Part shown: positions 16,606 to 28,870 of the stretch, in pieces | Numbering within the stretch: the stretch's first letter is position 1 | Layout of the letters: each line of letters opens with the position of its first letter | Source: Mycobacterium innocens | Lineage (GTDB): Bacteria; Actinomycetota; Actinomycetes; Mycobacteriales; Mycobacteriaceae | NCBI RefSeq assembly: GCF_900566055.1 | Contig: NZ_UPHQ01000254.1 | Location: forward strand, 1 to 32,418 | DNA: 32,418 bases | Reading direction: 5' to 3' | Notes under the pieces: model-generated | The model's input: only the letters and a program-made list of their open reading frames with translations | Told to the model about the DNA's origin: nothing | The model's database searches: none | Position numbers and translations under genes: made by a program

Positions 16606-17766
16606 CTACCCCAAAATCAGCCCGGACGTCGGCACGCCCGTCCCCGCGGTGACCAGCACGTGCTCGACGCCAGGCACCGGATTCACCGAGGTGCCGCGCA
16701 GCTGCCGCACACCTTCGGCGATGCCGTTCATTCCGTGGATGTAGGCCTCACCGAGCTGGCCACCGTGGGTATTGATCGGCAGCCGTCCACCCACCTCGAT
16801 CGCGCCGTCGGCGATGAAATCTTTGGCTTCACCGCGGCCACAAAATCCCAACTCCTCCAACTGAATCAGCGTGAACGGGGTGAAGTGGTCGTAGAGCACC
16901 GCGGTCTGAATGTCGGCCGGCGACAGTCCCGACTGCGCCCACAGCTGCCGGCCCACCAGACCCATCTCGGGCAGACCGTCGAGCTCGGGCCGGTAGTAGC
17001 TGACCATCGTGTACTGGTCCGGGCTCGACCCCTGCGACGCCGCCTCGATGACCGCGGGCCGCTGCTTGAGGTCCCGCGCGCGCTCAGCCGACGTCACCAC
17101 GATCGCCACCGCCCCGTCGGTCTCCTGACAGCAGTCCAGCAACCGCAACGGCTCGGCGATCCACCGCGAACTCTGGTGGTCCTCAATGGTTATCGGCTTC
17201 TGATAGAAGTAGGCTTTCGGGTTGTTCGCGGCGTGCCGGCGGTCGGCCACCGAGATCACGCCGAAGTCGCGGCTGGTTGCGCCGGACAGGTGCATGTAGC
17301 GCCGGGCGATCATGGCGACCTGTGCCGCTGGTGTTGAAAGCCCGTGCGGGTAGGAGAACGAATTGTCGACCCCGGTCGAGTCGGCGTTTTCCGTCAGCCG
17401 CGTCTGCACCTGGCCGAACCGCATACCGGACCGCTCGTTGAAGGCCCGGTATGCGACCACCACGTCGGCTACCCCGGTCGCGACGGCCATCGCCGCCTGC
17501 TGGATGGTCGCGCAGGCGGCACCGCCGCCATAGTGGATCTTGGAAAAGAACGTCAGCTCGCCGATGCCCACCGCGCGCGCCACCGCGATCTCGGTGTTGG
17601 TGTCCATCGTGAACGTGGTCAAGCCGTCGACGTCCGCCGGACTCAAGCCGGCATCGTCCAACGCATCCAGCACCGCCTCTGCCGCCAAACGCAATTCGCT
17701 GCGGCCGGAGTCCTTGGAGAAATCGGTGGCGCCGATGCCGACGACGGCGGCCTTACCGGACAACAC
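16606..17766 (-). CDS. ltp2: Thiolase-like retro-aldolase of side-chain removal
   Basis: A 386-residue SCP-x/thiolase-fold protein. With the DUF35 part of ChsH2 it performs the retro-aldol cleavage of the 17-hydroxy-C22 CoA thioester to androstenedione-type ketone and propionyl-CoA. Recognisable segments: VGIGATDFSK at the start, KIHYGGGAAC near 79-88, and HGGQLGEAYIHGMNGI near the end. Classical thiolase catalytic residues are changed, which fits the repurposed active site reported for the family. The start is GTG at 17766, which overlaps the chsH1 stop by one base; this matches the length of Rv3540c. It is the last gene of the igr operon. It converges with the PE gene over a 31-bp gap with no obvious terminator. 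Confidence 0.96.
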   Translation of the reverse strand: MLSGKAAVVGIGATDFSKDSGRSELRLAAEAVLDALDDAGLSPADVDGLTTFTMDTNTEIAVARAVGIGELTFFSKIHYGGGAACATIQQAAMAVATGVADVVVAYRAFNERSGMRFGQVQTRLTENADSTGVDNSFSYPHGLSTPAAQVAMIARRYMHLSGATSRDFGVISVADRRHAANNPKAYFYQKPITIEDHQSSRWIAEPLRLLDCCQETDGAVAIVVTSAERARDLKQRPAVIEAASQGSSPDQYTMVSYYRPELDGLPEMGLVGRQLWAQSGLSPADIQTAVLYDHFTPFTLIQLEELGFCGRGEAKDFIADGAIEVGGRLPINTHGGQLGEAYIHGMNGIAEGVRQLRGTSVNPVPGVEHVLVTAGTGVPTSGLILG

Positions 17767-18167
17767 TAGCCATCCCCCATCGTCAGCTTCACCGTTGCGA
17801 TCACATGATCCCCAAGGCTGTTGCGGCCCAGTACCTTAACCGTGATCAGCCCGTCCGCCACCGCGGTCACCTCGCCGGAGAACGTGACCGTGTCGTAGGC
17901 GTACCACGGCACCCCCAGCCGCAACCCGATCGACTTGATCAGCGCCGACGGCCCCGCCCAGTCGGTGACGTAACGCTGCACCAGTCCGGTATCGGTGAGG
18001 ATGTTGACGAAAATGTCCTTGGAGCCCTTGGCCTGTGCCTTGTCCCGATCATGGTGTACGTCCTGAAAGTCACGGGTGGCCAACGCCGTCGAGATGATGA
18101 ACGTGGGGTCGCCATACAGTTTCAGCTCGGGCAGCTGCGCGCCCACCGCCACAACCGGGGCGCTCAT
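17766..18167 (-). CDS. chsH1: MaoC-type hydratase subunit, small
   Basis: A 133-residue hot-dog protein that pairs with the MaoC-like N-terminus of ChsH2 to hydrate 3-oxo-pregnadiene-carboxyl-CoA. The catalytic Asp/His motif is in this subunit: FQDVHHDRDKA near residues 34-44. The TDTGLVQRYVTDWAGP segment is characteristic. The ATG at 18167 is preferred over a start at 18197 because it makes an ATGA overlap with the chsH2 stop, as elsewhere in this operon; the N-terminus is then a few residues longer than that of Rv3541c (129). Confidence 0.95.
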   Translation of the reverse strand: MSAPVVAVGAQLPELKLYGDPTFIISTALATRDFQDVHHDRDKAQAKGSKDIFVNILTDTGLVQRYVTDWAGPSALIKSIGLRLGVPWYAYDTVTFSGEVTAVADGLITVKVLGRNSLGDHVIATVKLTMGDG

Positions 18168-19108
18168 GCGTCCGGCTCCCAGGCGTACAGCGTCCATTCC
18201 GGGCCGGAGGCACCAGCCGGGAAATCGATATACATTGCCCGAACCGGCATTCCGATCTCCACCCGTGACGGGTCGACGTTGCGCAGCTCACCCAGCATGC
18301 GCACGCCTTCCTCGAGCTCAACCAGCGCAATCACGAAAGGCAGGGTGCGGCCGGGCACCTTCGGCGCGTGATGCACCACGAAGCTGAACACCGCGCCGCG
18401 ACCGCTGGACACTGCGTAGTCGATCGGCACGGAAGGCTCCTGCCACACCGCCGGAACCGGCGGATGCTGCAGGCTACCGTCGGGCCGCCGTTGGATGCGC
18501 AGCTCGTGAGCCGCAACGCCTTCCCAGAAGAACGCGGTGTCACGCGACAACGACGGCCGCATCATCGCATCGGGGTCCAGATCGTCGGGCACCGATGACG
18601 TGGATTCTGCGGGCCTGAACTTCAAAATGCGCCAATCCATCTCGGCGACGTCCTCGTCGCCGACGCGCCAGACGGTGTGCTGGTTGATGAACCAACCTTC
18701 GCCGAGGGCGGTCTGCTTGGGTCCGACGACGTCACCGAGCTCGGCGGTGATGGTGACGTGCTCGCCGGGTCGCAGATACCGGTGATAGGTCTGCTCACAG
18801 TTGGTGGCAACCACACCGATATAGCCGGCCTCGTCGAACAGCTTCATGACCGGACCCAATGGATCGTCCTTGGGGCGTTGCCCGCCCAGGCCGTACATCG
18901 TCCAGACCTGGATCATCGCCGGGGGCGCGACGATTCCCGGGTGGCCGGCGGCCCGGGCGGCGTCGTCGTCGACGTAGATCGGGTTGCGGTCGCCGAGGGC
19001 CTCAACCCAGTTGTTGATCATCGGCTGGTTAACCGGATCCCGGGCGGCGCGCGGCTTACTGCTGCCGGCCGCCGTGATCTGCGTGATGGCTTCGCGGATA
19101 TCGGTCAT
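18164..19108 (-). CDS. chsH2: Fused MaoC-like and DUF35 protein, hydratase/aldolase partner
   Basis: A 314-residue two-domain protein. Residues 1-180 form a MaoC-like hot-dog that lacks the catalytic motif and pairs with ChsH1. Residues about 195-314 are the DUF35 domain, which binds Ltp2 and forms the aldolase. A linker rich in S, P and D (STSSVPDDLDPDAMM) separates them. The DUF35 zinc-type CxxC pairs are absent, and the OB-fold part is visible (GRGAVFSFVVHHAPKVPG). The ATG at 19108 gives an ATGA overlap with the chsE2 stop; an upstream open frame to 19222 is rejected as it only reads through chsE2. It matches Rv3542c (311 aa). Confidence 0.95.
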   Translation of the reverse strand: MTDIREAITQITAAGSSKPRAARDPVNQPMINNWVEALGDRNPIYVDDDAARAAGHPGIVAPPAMIQVWTMYGLGGQRPKDDPLGPVMKLFDEAGYIGVVATNCEQTYHRYLRPGEHVTITAELGDVVGPKQTALGEGWFINQHTVWRVGDEDVAEMDWRILKFRPAESTSSVPDDLDPDAMMRPSLSRDTAFFWEGVAAHELRIQRRPDGSLQHPPVPAVWQEPSVPIDYAVSSGRGAVFSFVVHHAPKVPGRTLPFVIALVELEEGVRMLGELRNVDPSRVEIGMPVRAMYIDFPAGASGPEWTLYAWEPDA

Positions 19109-20267
19109 CGGGGCACCCTCGGCACCTTGAGGCCCGATGCGGCGATCATCTCGCGCATCACTTCGTTGACGCCGCCGCCGAAGGTGATCACCAGATTGCG
19201 TTTGGTCTGCGAGTCCAGCCACTCGAGCAGCTCGGCGGTGTCCGGTTCGGCGGGGTTCCCGTATTTGCCAACGATCTCCTCTGCGAGTCGACCGATACGC
19301 TGAACACGTTCGGTGCCAAATACTTTCGTCGCCGCGGCATCGGCCACGTTGATGTCCTCGCCGGCGGCCGCCACCTGCCAGTTGAGCAACTCGTTGATCC
19401 GCCAGGTCGCGTGGATCTCACCGAGCGCGCGCTTGACGTCGTCGTGGTCGATCGGTGCGACCCCGTCGGCGCCCGGCTGGCACGCCCAGGCGTGCACCCG
19501 GTCGTAGATGCTGGCGAAGCGGCCGGCCGGGCCCAGCATCACCCGCTCGTTGTTGAGCTGGGTGGTGATCAGCCGCCAGCCGCCGTTCTCCGCACCGACG
19601 AGCATGTCGACCGGCACCCGCACGTCGTTGTAGTACGTGGCGTTGGTGTGGTGGGCGCCGTCGGACAAGATGATCGGAGTCCACGAGTAGCCCGGATCCT
19701 TGGTGTCGACGATCAAAATCGAAATGCCTTTGTGCTTGACGGCTTCCGGGTCGGTGCGACACGCCAGCCAGATGTAGTCGGCGTCATGAGCGCCGGTGGT
19801 GAAGATCTTCTGGCCGTTGACGATGTACTCGTCGCCCTGACGCACCGCGGTGGTCCGCAACGACGCCAGGTCGGTGCCCGCTTCGGGTTCGGTGTAGCCG
19901 ATCGCGAAGTGCACCTCGCCGGCCAGGATCGCCGGCAGGAACTTCTTCTTCTGCAGCTCGCTGCCGTACACCTGCAGGGTGGGGCCGACGGTCTGCAGCG
20001 TCACCGCGGGCAGCGGCACGTCGGCCCGATGCGCCTCGTTGACGAAGATCTGCTGCTCGATCGGGCCAAAACCGTGGCCGCCGAACTCCTTCGGCCACCC
20101 GACGCCGAGCATGCCGTCGCGGCCCATCCGCCGGATCACCGCGCGATATGCGGCGCCATGCCGGTCCTTCTCCATCTCCTTGGCCTCGTCGGGCGAGATC
20201 AACTTCGAAAAGTATTGCCGTATCTCGGTTTGCAGCTGCCGCTGCCCGGGAGTCAGGTCGATGAACA

Positions 20268-20268
<1 letters not shown>
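19105..20268 (-). CDS. chsE2: Acyl-CoA dehydrogenase subunit (FadE29)
   Basis: A 387-residue acyl-CoA dehydrogenase, the same length as M. tuberculosis ChsE2. It forms a two-plus-two heterotetramer with ChsE1 and desaturates the three-carbon side chain (3-oxo-pregnene-carboxyl-CoA). The FAD/substrate signature is FAIGYTEPEAGTDLASLRT near residues 120-138, and a C-terminal helix ends VNEVMREMIAAS. The ATG at 20268 overlaps the chsE1 stop by one base (TAATG on the minus strand), so the tandem repeats lie just before it, inside chsE1, and not in a spacer. The longer open frame upstream reads only repeats and is not used. Confidence 0.96.
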
Positions 20269-22858
<2,590 letters not shown>

Positions 22859-22890
22859 GGTAGTTCTCCTAACTGCAGTCTTCGCTGACC

Positions 22891-22930
22891 AACGTGCGCC
22901 AACTTGCGCTAACGTGCGCTAGCTCGCGCC
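22891..22930 (-). repeat. Four 10-bp direct repeats in the cyp125 leader
   Basis: AACGTGCGCC, AACTTGCGCT, AACGTGCGCT and AGCTCGCGCC follow each other without gaps, 33-72 bp upstream of the cyp125 GTG. The period is about one helical turn. With either of the promoters suggested here the repeats fall in the 5' untranslated region. Confidence 0.7.
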
Positions 22931-22940
22931 TGGCGATCCA

Positions 22941-22961
22941 AGGACACTAGCTGTCCTAGTG
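22941..22961. promoter_or_regulatory. Interlocked inverted repeats near the cyp125 promoter
   Basis: AGGACA-CTAGC-TGTCCT (22941-22957) and CACTAG-CTGTC-CTAGTG (22945-22961) overlap each other. On the minus strand they contain TAGTGT (22949-22944), a possible -10. A bound regulator here would affect cyp125. It is not a KstR box. Confidence 0.45.
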
Positions 22962-23027
22962 ATGCTCTATTGCCAGTAAAACATGCCTCCACCGCATACA
23001 AAAGGCACCGACGCATCGTCGCTTGTC

Positions 23028-24218
<1,191 letters not shown>

Positions 24219-24219
<1 letters not shown>

Positions 24220-24605
24220 TGGTGCTCTCCGACGAAGACCGCATCGCCGCGGCGCAGGCCTACATCGACGCACTGGTCAGCCATGATGCGGACAAGGTGC
24301 CGTTCGCGCCCGGCTGCACCCGGGTCGAGCAGGGTGTCAAGAACGGGTTTTCCGGCGCTCACCTGCGGCGCAGCCTCAACCGCGGACTTCAGTACCGGGT
24401 GATCGCCGATGCGACACCACCGGACTATCGCATCGTCGGCGACGAGGTGCATGCGACCTACGACGTGCTGACCAAGGCCGCGTTCGCCGGCCGGCGGATC
24501 GCCTCACGGGTCAACGAGACGTTCGTGATTCCCGCCGATAGCGCCAGCGGGAAGGCCGAGATCGCGCACATCGTCGTGCGCTTTCGCCCGTTTATTCAGC
24601 GGTAG
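24219..24605 (+). CDS. Small NTF2/SnoaL-like protein
   Basis: A 128-residue protein that looks like a single cone-shaped alpha+beta domain: helices in DRIAAAQAYIDALVSHDADKV, a conserved-looking VEQGVKNGFSGAHLRR stretch, and C-terminal strands (EIAHIVVRFRPF). It resembles the DUF8021/SnoaL-like group, whose members are often isomerases, hydratases or small-ligand binders. No catalytic pair can be assigned. The ATG at 24219 overlaps the fadA5 stop, so it is translationally coupled and KstR-controlled with fadA5; a link to side-chain metabolism is inferred from this. I do not recall an equivalent between fadA5 and ddn in M. tuberculosis. A longer open frame covering fadA5 in another phase is rejected. 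Confidence 0.8.
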
Positions 24606-24616
24606 CACGCCCGTAG

Positions 24617-25081
<465 letters not shown>

Positions 25082-25107
25082 CGACCGGCGCTGCCGGCCG
25101 CATCGGC

Positions 25108-25280
25108 CGGTTGTCGCGTTGAGGTGGGCATTTTTAATGAGTCAACGCGGTCCTGGCCGTGCCGACGACCACGGCGCCGGCTGTGACGGGTGCGCCTTCT
25201 GGGGCACGTCATAGTCACCTGCGCCGCAGAAGTTCCCTGCGCCAAGGACATTCGTTGTGCCCAGCTACCCGCGACAACCG
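25108..25280. repeat. Dispersed stem-loop repeat, copy B, with terminal inverted repeats
   Basis: CGGTTGTCGCG (25108-25118) and CGCGACAACCG (25270-25280) are perfect 11-bp inverted ends of a 173-bp non-coding segment. Inside, CGCGTTGA (25115-25122) and TCAACGCG (25142-25149) form a second perfect 8-bp stem with a 19-base loop. Blocks 25123-25149 and 25254-25278 recur at 2573-2599 and 2509-2533. It could be a small non-autonomous mobile element. No target duplication is obvious. Confidence 0.65.
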
Positions 25281-25347
25281 CAGCCGTGCGCGGTGTCGGG
25301 GCGGGTCGAGCACCCGGACAAGGAACCTCGCGGCGGCAACCGGCCGG

Positions 25348-25524
25348 CTACGTCAACCCGTCAAAACCGTTGACGCCCAACAAGTTTCCTCCGGTGCCAC
25401 CGGTCCCGCCGGCCCCGCCGACCTTGGTGGGCCCGAATCCCGTTGCTGGTCCGCCGGACCCGCCGACGCCGGCGTTTCCCGATGGGTCATGACATCCCTG
25501 CTGGTGTCCGAGCACCCGCGACAT
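25348..25524 (-). pseudogene. PE_PGRS C-terminal scar
   Basis: A 58-codon frame (ATG 25524, TAG ending at 25348) reads, after about 15 ordinary residues, NAGVGGSGGPATGFGPTKVG and then GGAGGTGGTGG before ending LLGVNGFDGLT. This is the glycine-rich end of a PE_PGRS-type protein. The PE domain and most repeats are absent, so I call it a remnant. The surrounding 25082-25621 has no other coding sequence that I can support; 25525-25621 is featureless. Confidence 0.55.
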
Positions 25525-25621
25525 GGTCGGTAAGGACGCACCGTATCGCGGTTGAAAGCAGCGCGTCCTGGACTTCGCCAGGATTTCCCGGCTTCTCGTA
25601 GGTACTGCGGCTGCGAATAAC

Positions 25622-26287
25622 TCAGTAGGTGAGTCCGGCCATCAACGGAAGCAACGCCAGCGGCAACGACGGCGTATTCCCGGTCGCCGGCAGAAACGTG
25701 TAGCGCGTCACCCGGCGCAACCCCAGATGCTGGCTCTGCTTGTACGCCGCCGAATTGATCGCTTCCCGGGGGAACAACAACGACTCGAGAAGCTCCGGCC
25801 TGAGCGACGGTCCCGGCTCGCCGCCAATCAGCTGGCCCACCACAACGGCTGCGCTGTCGAGCACCGGCCAGGCCCCATCGCCGTCGCAGACCAGGTGAGC
25901 GAGCACGCTGTCGTCGGACCCGAATACGGTCACATCGTCCTTTTTGCGGACAGTCTTGGCGATTTGCCGCCGGTCGGAATCACTGAGCGTCACTGGAGCC
26001 GGCTCGTCGTTGATCGAGCTGATCCGAGCCAAGACCGCGCCACCCGCTCCGCGCACCTCGACGTGGATGTCATTGCCGACATCCATGCCCGTCAAAGTCA
26101 CCAGCTTCCAGAACTTCTGCGCGGCTTTGCCGCCGCTGTGCACTCGGGCGGTACGGGCCAGCAGAACGTTATCGGTTCCGCGGAGCTCCCACCGGTGGCC
26201 CAGCGGGGAGGCGCCGGCGCAAAAGACGGCCGAGATGCCGCCGGAGCGAGCCATCTCGCCGAGCGATCGTGCCACGGGTTCATCCAT
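25622..26287 (-). CDS. Conserved-looking protein of unknown function
   Basis: A 221-residue protein that I do not recognise. It appears mostly beta-stranded, with short alternating hydrophobic segments (HRWELRGTDNVLLARTARV, DIHVEVRGAGGAVLARIS, DVTVFGSDDSVLAHLV, AAVVVGQLIGG). The repeated pattern of a strand, a turn with G-S/T-D or A-G-G, and a V-L-A strand suggests a barrel such as the tubby/LURP-like fold, but this is a guess from pattern only. The C-terminal 25 residues end in a hydrophobic stretch (SLPLALLPLMAG) too short for a certain membrane helix. There is no signal peptide. The ATG at 26287 is used; a TTG three codons upstream is possible. In M. tuberculosis I remember no gene between ddn and Rv3548c. 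Confidence 0.65.
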   Translation of the reverse strand: MDEPVARSLGEMARSGGISAVFCAGASPLGHRWELRGTDNVLLARTARVHSGGKAAQKFWKLVTLTGMDVGNDIHVEVRGAGGAVLARISSINDEPAPVTLSDSDRRQIAKTVRKKDDVTVFGSDDSVLAHLVCDGDGAWPVLDSAAVVVGQLIGGEPGPSLRPELLESLLFPREAINSAAYKQSQHLGLRRVTRYTFLPATGNTPSLPLALLPLMAGLTY

Positions 26288-26340
26288 GCGAAGCAAAATA
26301 GCGCGGGCCGGGTAGTCGGGCCGTACCGCCTAAAACTCAG

Positions 26341-27255
26341 TCAGGCCCCGTAAACCGGAACCGGTGGCCGCGACTTCGCCAGCAGGTCGGCGACGACGGG
26401 CCCCAACTCGGCGGGATCCCATCGCGCGCCCTTGTCGACCTGCGGGCCGTGCGCCCAGCCCTCGGCGACCCGGATGACGCCGCCCTCGACCTCGAACACC
26501 TTCCCGGTGACGTCGCGGGATTCGGCGCTGCCCAGCCACACCACCAGCGGGGAGATGTTCTCCGGCGCCATCGCGTCGAAACCCTCCTCCGGCTTGGCCA
26601 TCATCTCGGCAAAGACGGTCTCGGTCATGCGAGTACGGGCCGACGGCGCGATGGCATTGACGGTGACGCCGTAGCGGCCCATCTCCGCGGCGCCGACCAG
26701 CGTCATCGCCGCGATGCCCGCCTTGGCCGCGCTGTAGTTCCCCTGCCCGACGCTGCCCTGCAGGCCCGCACCGGAGCTGGTGTTGATGATCCGGGCGTCA
26801 ATGACTTCCGGGGCTTTGCCCGCCTTGGACAGTCCCCGCCAATATGACGCGGCGTGCCGCATCGTGGCGAAGTGGCCCTTGAGGTGCACGGCGATGACGG
26901 CATCGAACTCCTCCTCGCTGGTGTTGGCCATCATCCGGTCGCGCACGATGCCGGCGTTGTTGACCAGGACGTCCAGGCCGCCAAACGTGTCGACGGCGGT
27001 CTGGATCAGGCCGGCCGCCTGGTTCCAGTCCGAGACGTCAGATCCGTTGGCGACGGCTTCGCCACCGGCCGCGGTGATCTCGTCGACCACGCCCTGCGCC
27101 GCGCTGCCGCCGCTCGCGGGCGAACCGTCCAGCCCCACCCCGATGTCGTTGACCACCACGCGCGCGCCCTCGGCCGCGAAGGCCAGCGCATGCGCGCGAC
27201 CGATCCCGCCGCCCGCTCCGGTGACGATGACGACACGGCCGTCAACCAGGCCCAT
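26341..27255 (-). CDS. Short-chain dehydrogenase, MFE-2/17-beta-HSD4 type (Rv3548c)
   Basis: A 304-residue SDR of the same length as Rv3548c. The NAD loop is VTGAGGGIGRA at about 11-21, the acidic cofactor residue is in VVVNDIG, NNAG is near 97-100, and the active-site serine and tyrosine-lysine are in NTSSGAGLQG and YSAAK. The C-terminal extension with RWDPAEL is typical of the peroxisomal multifunctional-enzyme-like group, which oxidises 3-hydroxyacyl-CoA. By KstR2-regulon membership it probably acts on HIP-CoA-derived intermediates, though its substrate is not established. It lies 18 bp downstream of the next SDR gene and is co-transcribed with it. Confidence 0.9.
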   Translation of the reverse strand: MGLVDGRVVIVTGAGGGIGRAHALAFAAEGARVVVNDIGVGLDGSPASGGSAAQGVVDEITAAGGEAVANGSDVSDWNQAAGLIQTAVDTFGGLDVLVNNAGIVRDRMMANTSEEEFDAVIAVHLKGHFATMRHAASYWRGLSKAGKAPEVIDARIINTSSGAGLQGSVGQGNYSAAKAGIAAMTLVGAAEMGRYGVTVNAIAPSARTRMTETVFAEMMAKPEEGFDAMAPENISPLVVWLGSAESRDVTGKVFEVEGGVIRVAEGWAHGPQVDKGARWDPAELGPVVADLLAKSRPPVPVYGA

Positions 27256-27273
27256 ACCTTTGCTCCTTACTGG

Positions 27274-28065
27274 TTACTTGTTGGCGCTCGAGGCGGCCAG
27301 ATACGGCGGCGGCTCGCCGCCGCCGTGCACCTCCAGCGTGGCGCCGCTGATATACGAAGCCACATCGGACGTCAAAAACGCTGCGGCCCAACCGACGTCG
27401 GTGGGTTTTGCCAGTCGGCCCAATGGCACGGTGGCCGCGACGCGGGCAACCGACTCGGCGTCTCCGTAGAACAGCTCGGATTGTTCGGTCTCGACCATGC
27501 CGACCACCACCGCGTTGACCCGGACCTGCGGAGCCCATTCCACTGCCAGTGTGGCAGTGAGGTTTTCGAGCCCGGCCTTGGCCGCCCCGTATGCGGCGGT
27601 CCCCGGAGTGGGACGCCGACCGCTGACACTGCAGACGTTCACGATCGCCCCGCCGCGCTCCTGCTTTTGCATCAGGGCGTTAGCCTGCTGCGAAACGAGC
27701 AGCGGCGCAAGCACATTGAGCTCGACGATCTTGCGGTGAAAGTTGTGTGTGGCCTCGGCCGCCAGGGCGTACGGCGACCCTCCCGCGTTGTTGACCAACA
27801 CGTCGAGGCGGCCGTGGCGTTCCGCGATGGCGCCCATCATCCGGCCGACCGAGTCCTCGTCGCGAATGTCGCAGGCGCGGAACTCATACGGCAGGCCTTC
27901 GACGACTCGTCGTGCGCAGGTGATGACGGTCGCGCCCTGTTCGGCGAAGACCGCGCTGATGCCGGCGCCTACCCCGCGAACGCCGCCGGTCACCAACACC
28001 ACCCGCCCGGCCAGACCTAGATTGATGGCTTCGCCAGCCAGCGGGCCTCCTTCGGCACGGGTCAC
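27274..28065 (-). CDS. Short-chain dehydrogenase, Rv3549c type
   Basis: A 263-residue classical SDR. The NAD(P) loop is VTGGVRGVGAG near 22-32, NNAGG is near 95, and the active site has S in SVSGRR and YGAAKAG near 158-164. The start is GTG 28065, based on a -10 hexamer TACGCT (minus strand, 28077-28072) exactly six bases upstream, which makes a leaderless mRNA; the frame continues open to 28173 but that would run through the KstR2 operator. Length is near that of Rv3549c (259). It is the first gene of the minus-strand branch of the KstR2 block. Its substrate is probably a ring C/D intermediate. Confidence 0.88.
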   Translation of the reverse strand: MTRAEGGPLAGEAINLGLAGRVVLVTGGVRGVGAGISAVFAEQGATVITCARRVVEGLPYEFRACDIRDEDSVGRMMGAIAERHGRLDVLVNNAGGSPYALAAEATHNFHRKIVELNVLAPLLVSQQANALMQKQERGGAIVNVCSVSGRRPTPGTAAYGAAKAGLENLTATLAVEWAPQVRVNAVVVGMVETEQSELFYGDAESVARVAATVPLGRLAKPTDVGWAAAFLTSDVASYISGATLEVHGGGEPPPYLAASSANK

Positions 28066-28071
28066 TGTGCT

Positions 28072-28094
28072 AGCGTACCAAGCAAGTGCTTGCT
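28072..28094. promoter_or_regulatory. KstR2 operator between Rv3549c-type SDR and echA20
   Basis: AGCAAGTGCTTGCT (28081-28094) is an inverted repeat with perfect 6-bp arms, AGCAAG and CTTGCT, and has the form of the KstR2 box (ANCAAGNNCTTGNT). KstR2 is released by HIP-CoA. On the minus strand the -10 TACGCT (28077-28072) follows by three bases; on the plus strand echA20 starts 32 bp downstream. Confidence 0.88.
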
Positions 28095-28126
28095 CAGGTA
28101 CCCGGGTTCCCGACAGGAAGTGCCAA

Positions 28127-28870
28127 TTGACGATCACATCCGCCACCCTCGAGCCGGGCATAGTCGCGGTCACCGTCGACTACCCGCCCGTCAACGCCAT
28201 CCCGTCACGCGGCTGGTTCGAACTCGCCGAGGCCATCACGGCCGCGGGCGCCGACCCCGACACCCACGCGGTGATCCTGCGCGCCGAGGGCCGCGGCTTC
28301 AACGCCGGTGTGGATATCAAGGAAATGCAGCGGACGGAAGGGTTCACCGCGCTGATCGACGCCAACCGCGGCTGCTTTGCCGCGTTCCGCGCCGTCTACG
28401 AATGCGCGGTGCCGGTAATCGCCGCCGTCAACGGATTCTGTGTGGGCGGCGGCATCGGCCTGGTCGGCAACTCCGACGTCATCGTGGCCTCCGACGACGC
28501 CAGATTTGGGCTGCCGGAGGTGGAACGCGGCGCGCTCGGTGCCGCCACCCATCTGTCGCGGCTGGTGCCGCAGCACATGATGCGGCGGCTGTTCTTCACC
28601 GCCACCACGGTGGACGCCGCCACGTTGCATCACTTCGGCTCGGTGCACGAGGTGGTGCCCCGCGCCGAACTCGACGAGGCGGCCCTACGGGTGGCGCGTG
28701 ACATCGCCGCCAAGGACACCCGGGTCATCCGCGCCGCCAAGGAGGCGCTGAACTTCATCGACGTGCAACGGGTCAACTCGAGTTACCGCATGGAACAAGG
28801 CTTTACCTTCGAGCTCAACCTGGCGGGGGTGTCCGACGAGCACCGCGACGCGTTCGTGAAGAAGTCATGA
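28127..28870 (+). CDS. echA20: Ring D-opening crotonase (HIEC-CoA hydrolase)
   Basis: A 247-residue crotonase-fold enzyme, the same length as M. tuberculosis EchA20 (Rv3550). It hydrolytically opens ring D of the bicyclic HIEC-CoA formed from cholesterol rings C/D. The oxyanion-hole segments are RGFNAGVDIKEM near 58-69 and GFCVGGGIGLVGNSD near 105-119, and the active-site loop is FGLPEVERGALG near 127-138. The start is TTG 28127 because GACAGGAAG sits about seven bases upstream and the length then equals the ortholog; a GTG at 28120 is out of frame. The stop overlaps ipdA by four bases. Confidence 0.94.
   Translation: MTITSATLEPGIVAVTVDYPPVNAIPSRGWFELAEAITAAGADPDTHAVILRAEGRGFNAGVDIKEMQRTEGFTALIDANRGCFAAFRAVYECAVPVIAAVNGFCVGGGIGLVGNSDVIVASDDARFGLPEVERGALGAATHLSRLVPQHMMRRLFFTATTVDAATLHHFGSVHEVVPRAELDEAALRVARDIAAKDTRVIRAAKEALNFIDVQRVNSSYRMEQGFTFELNLAGVSDEHRDAFVKKS

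Noticed and set aside
28072..28173. N-terminal extension of the Rv3549c-type SDR
   Set aside because: It would pass through the KstR2 operator and overlap the echA20 start; GTG 28065 has a precise -10.
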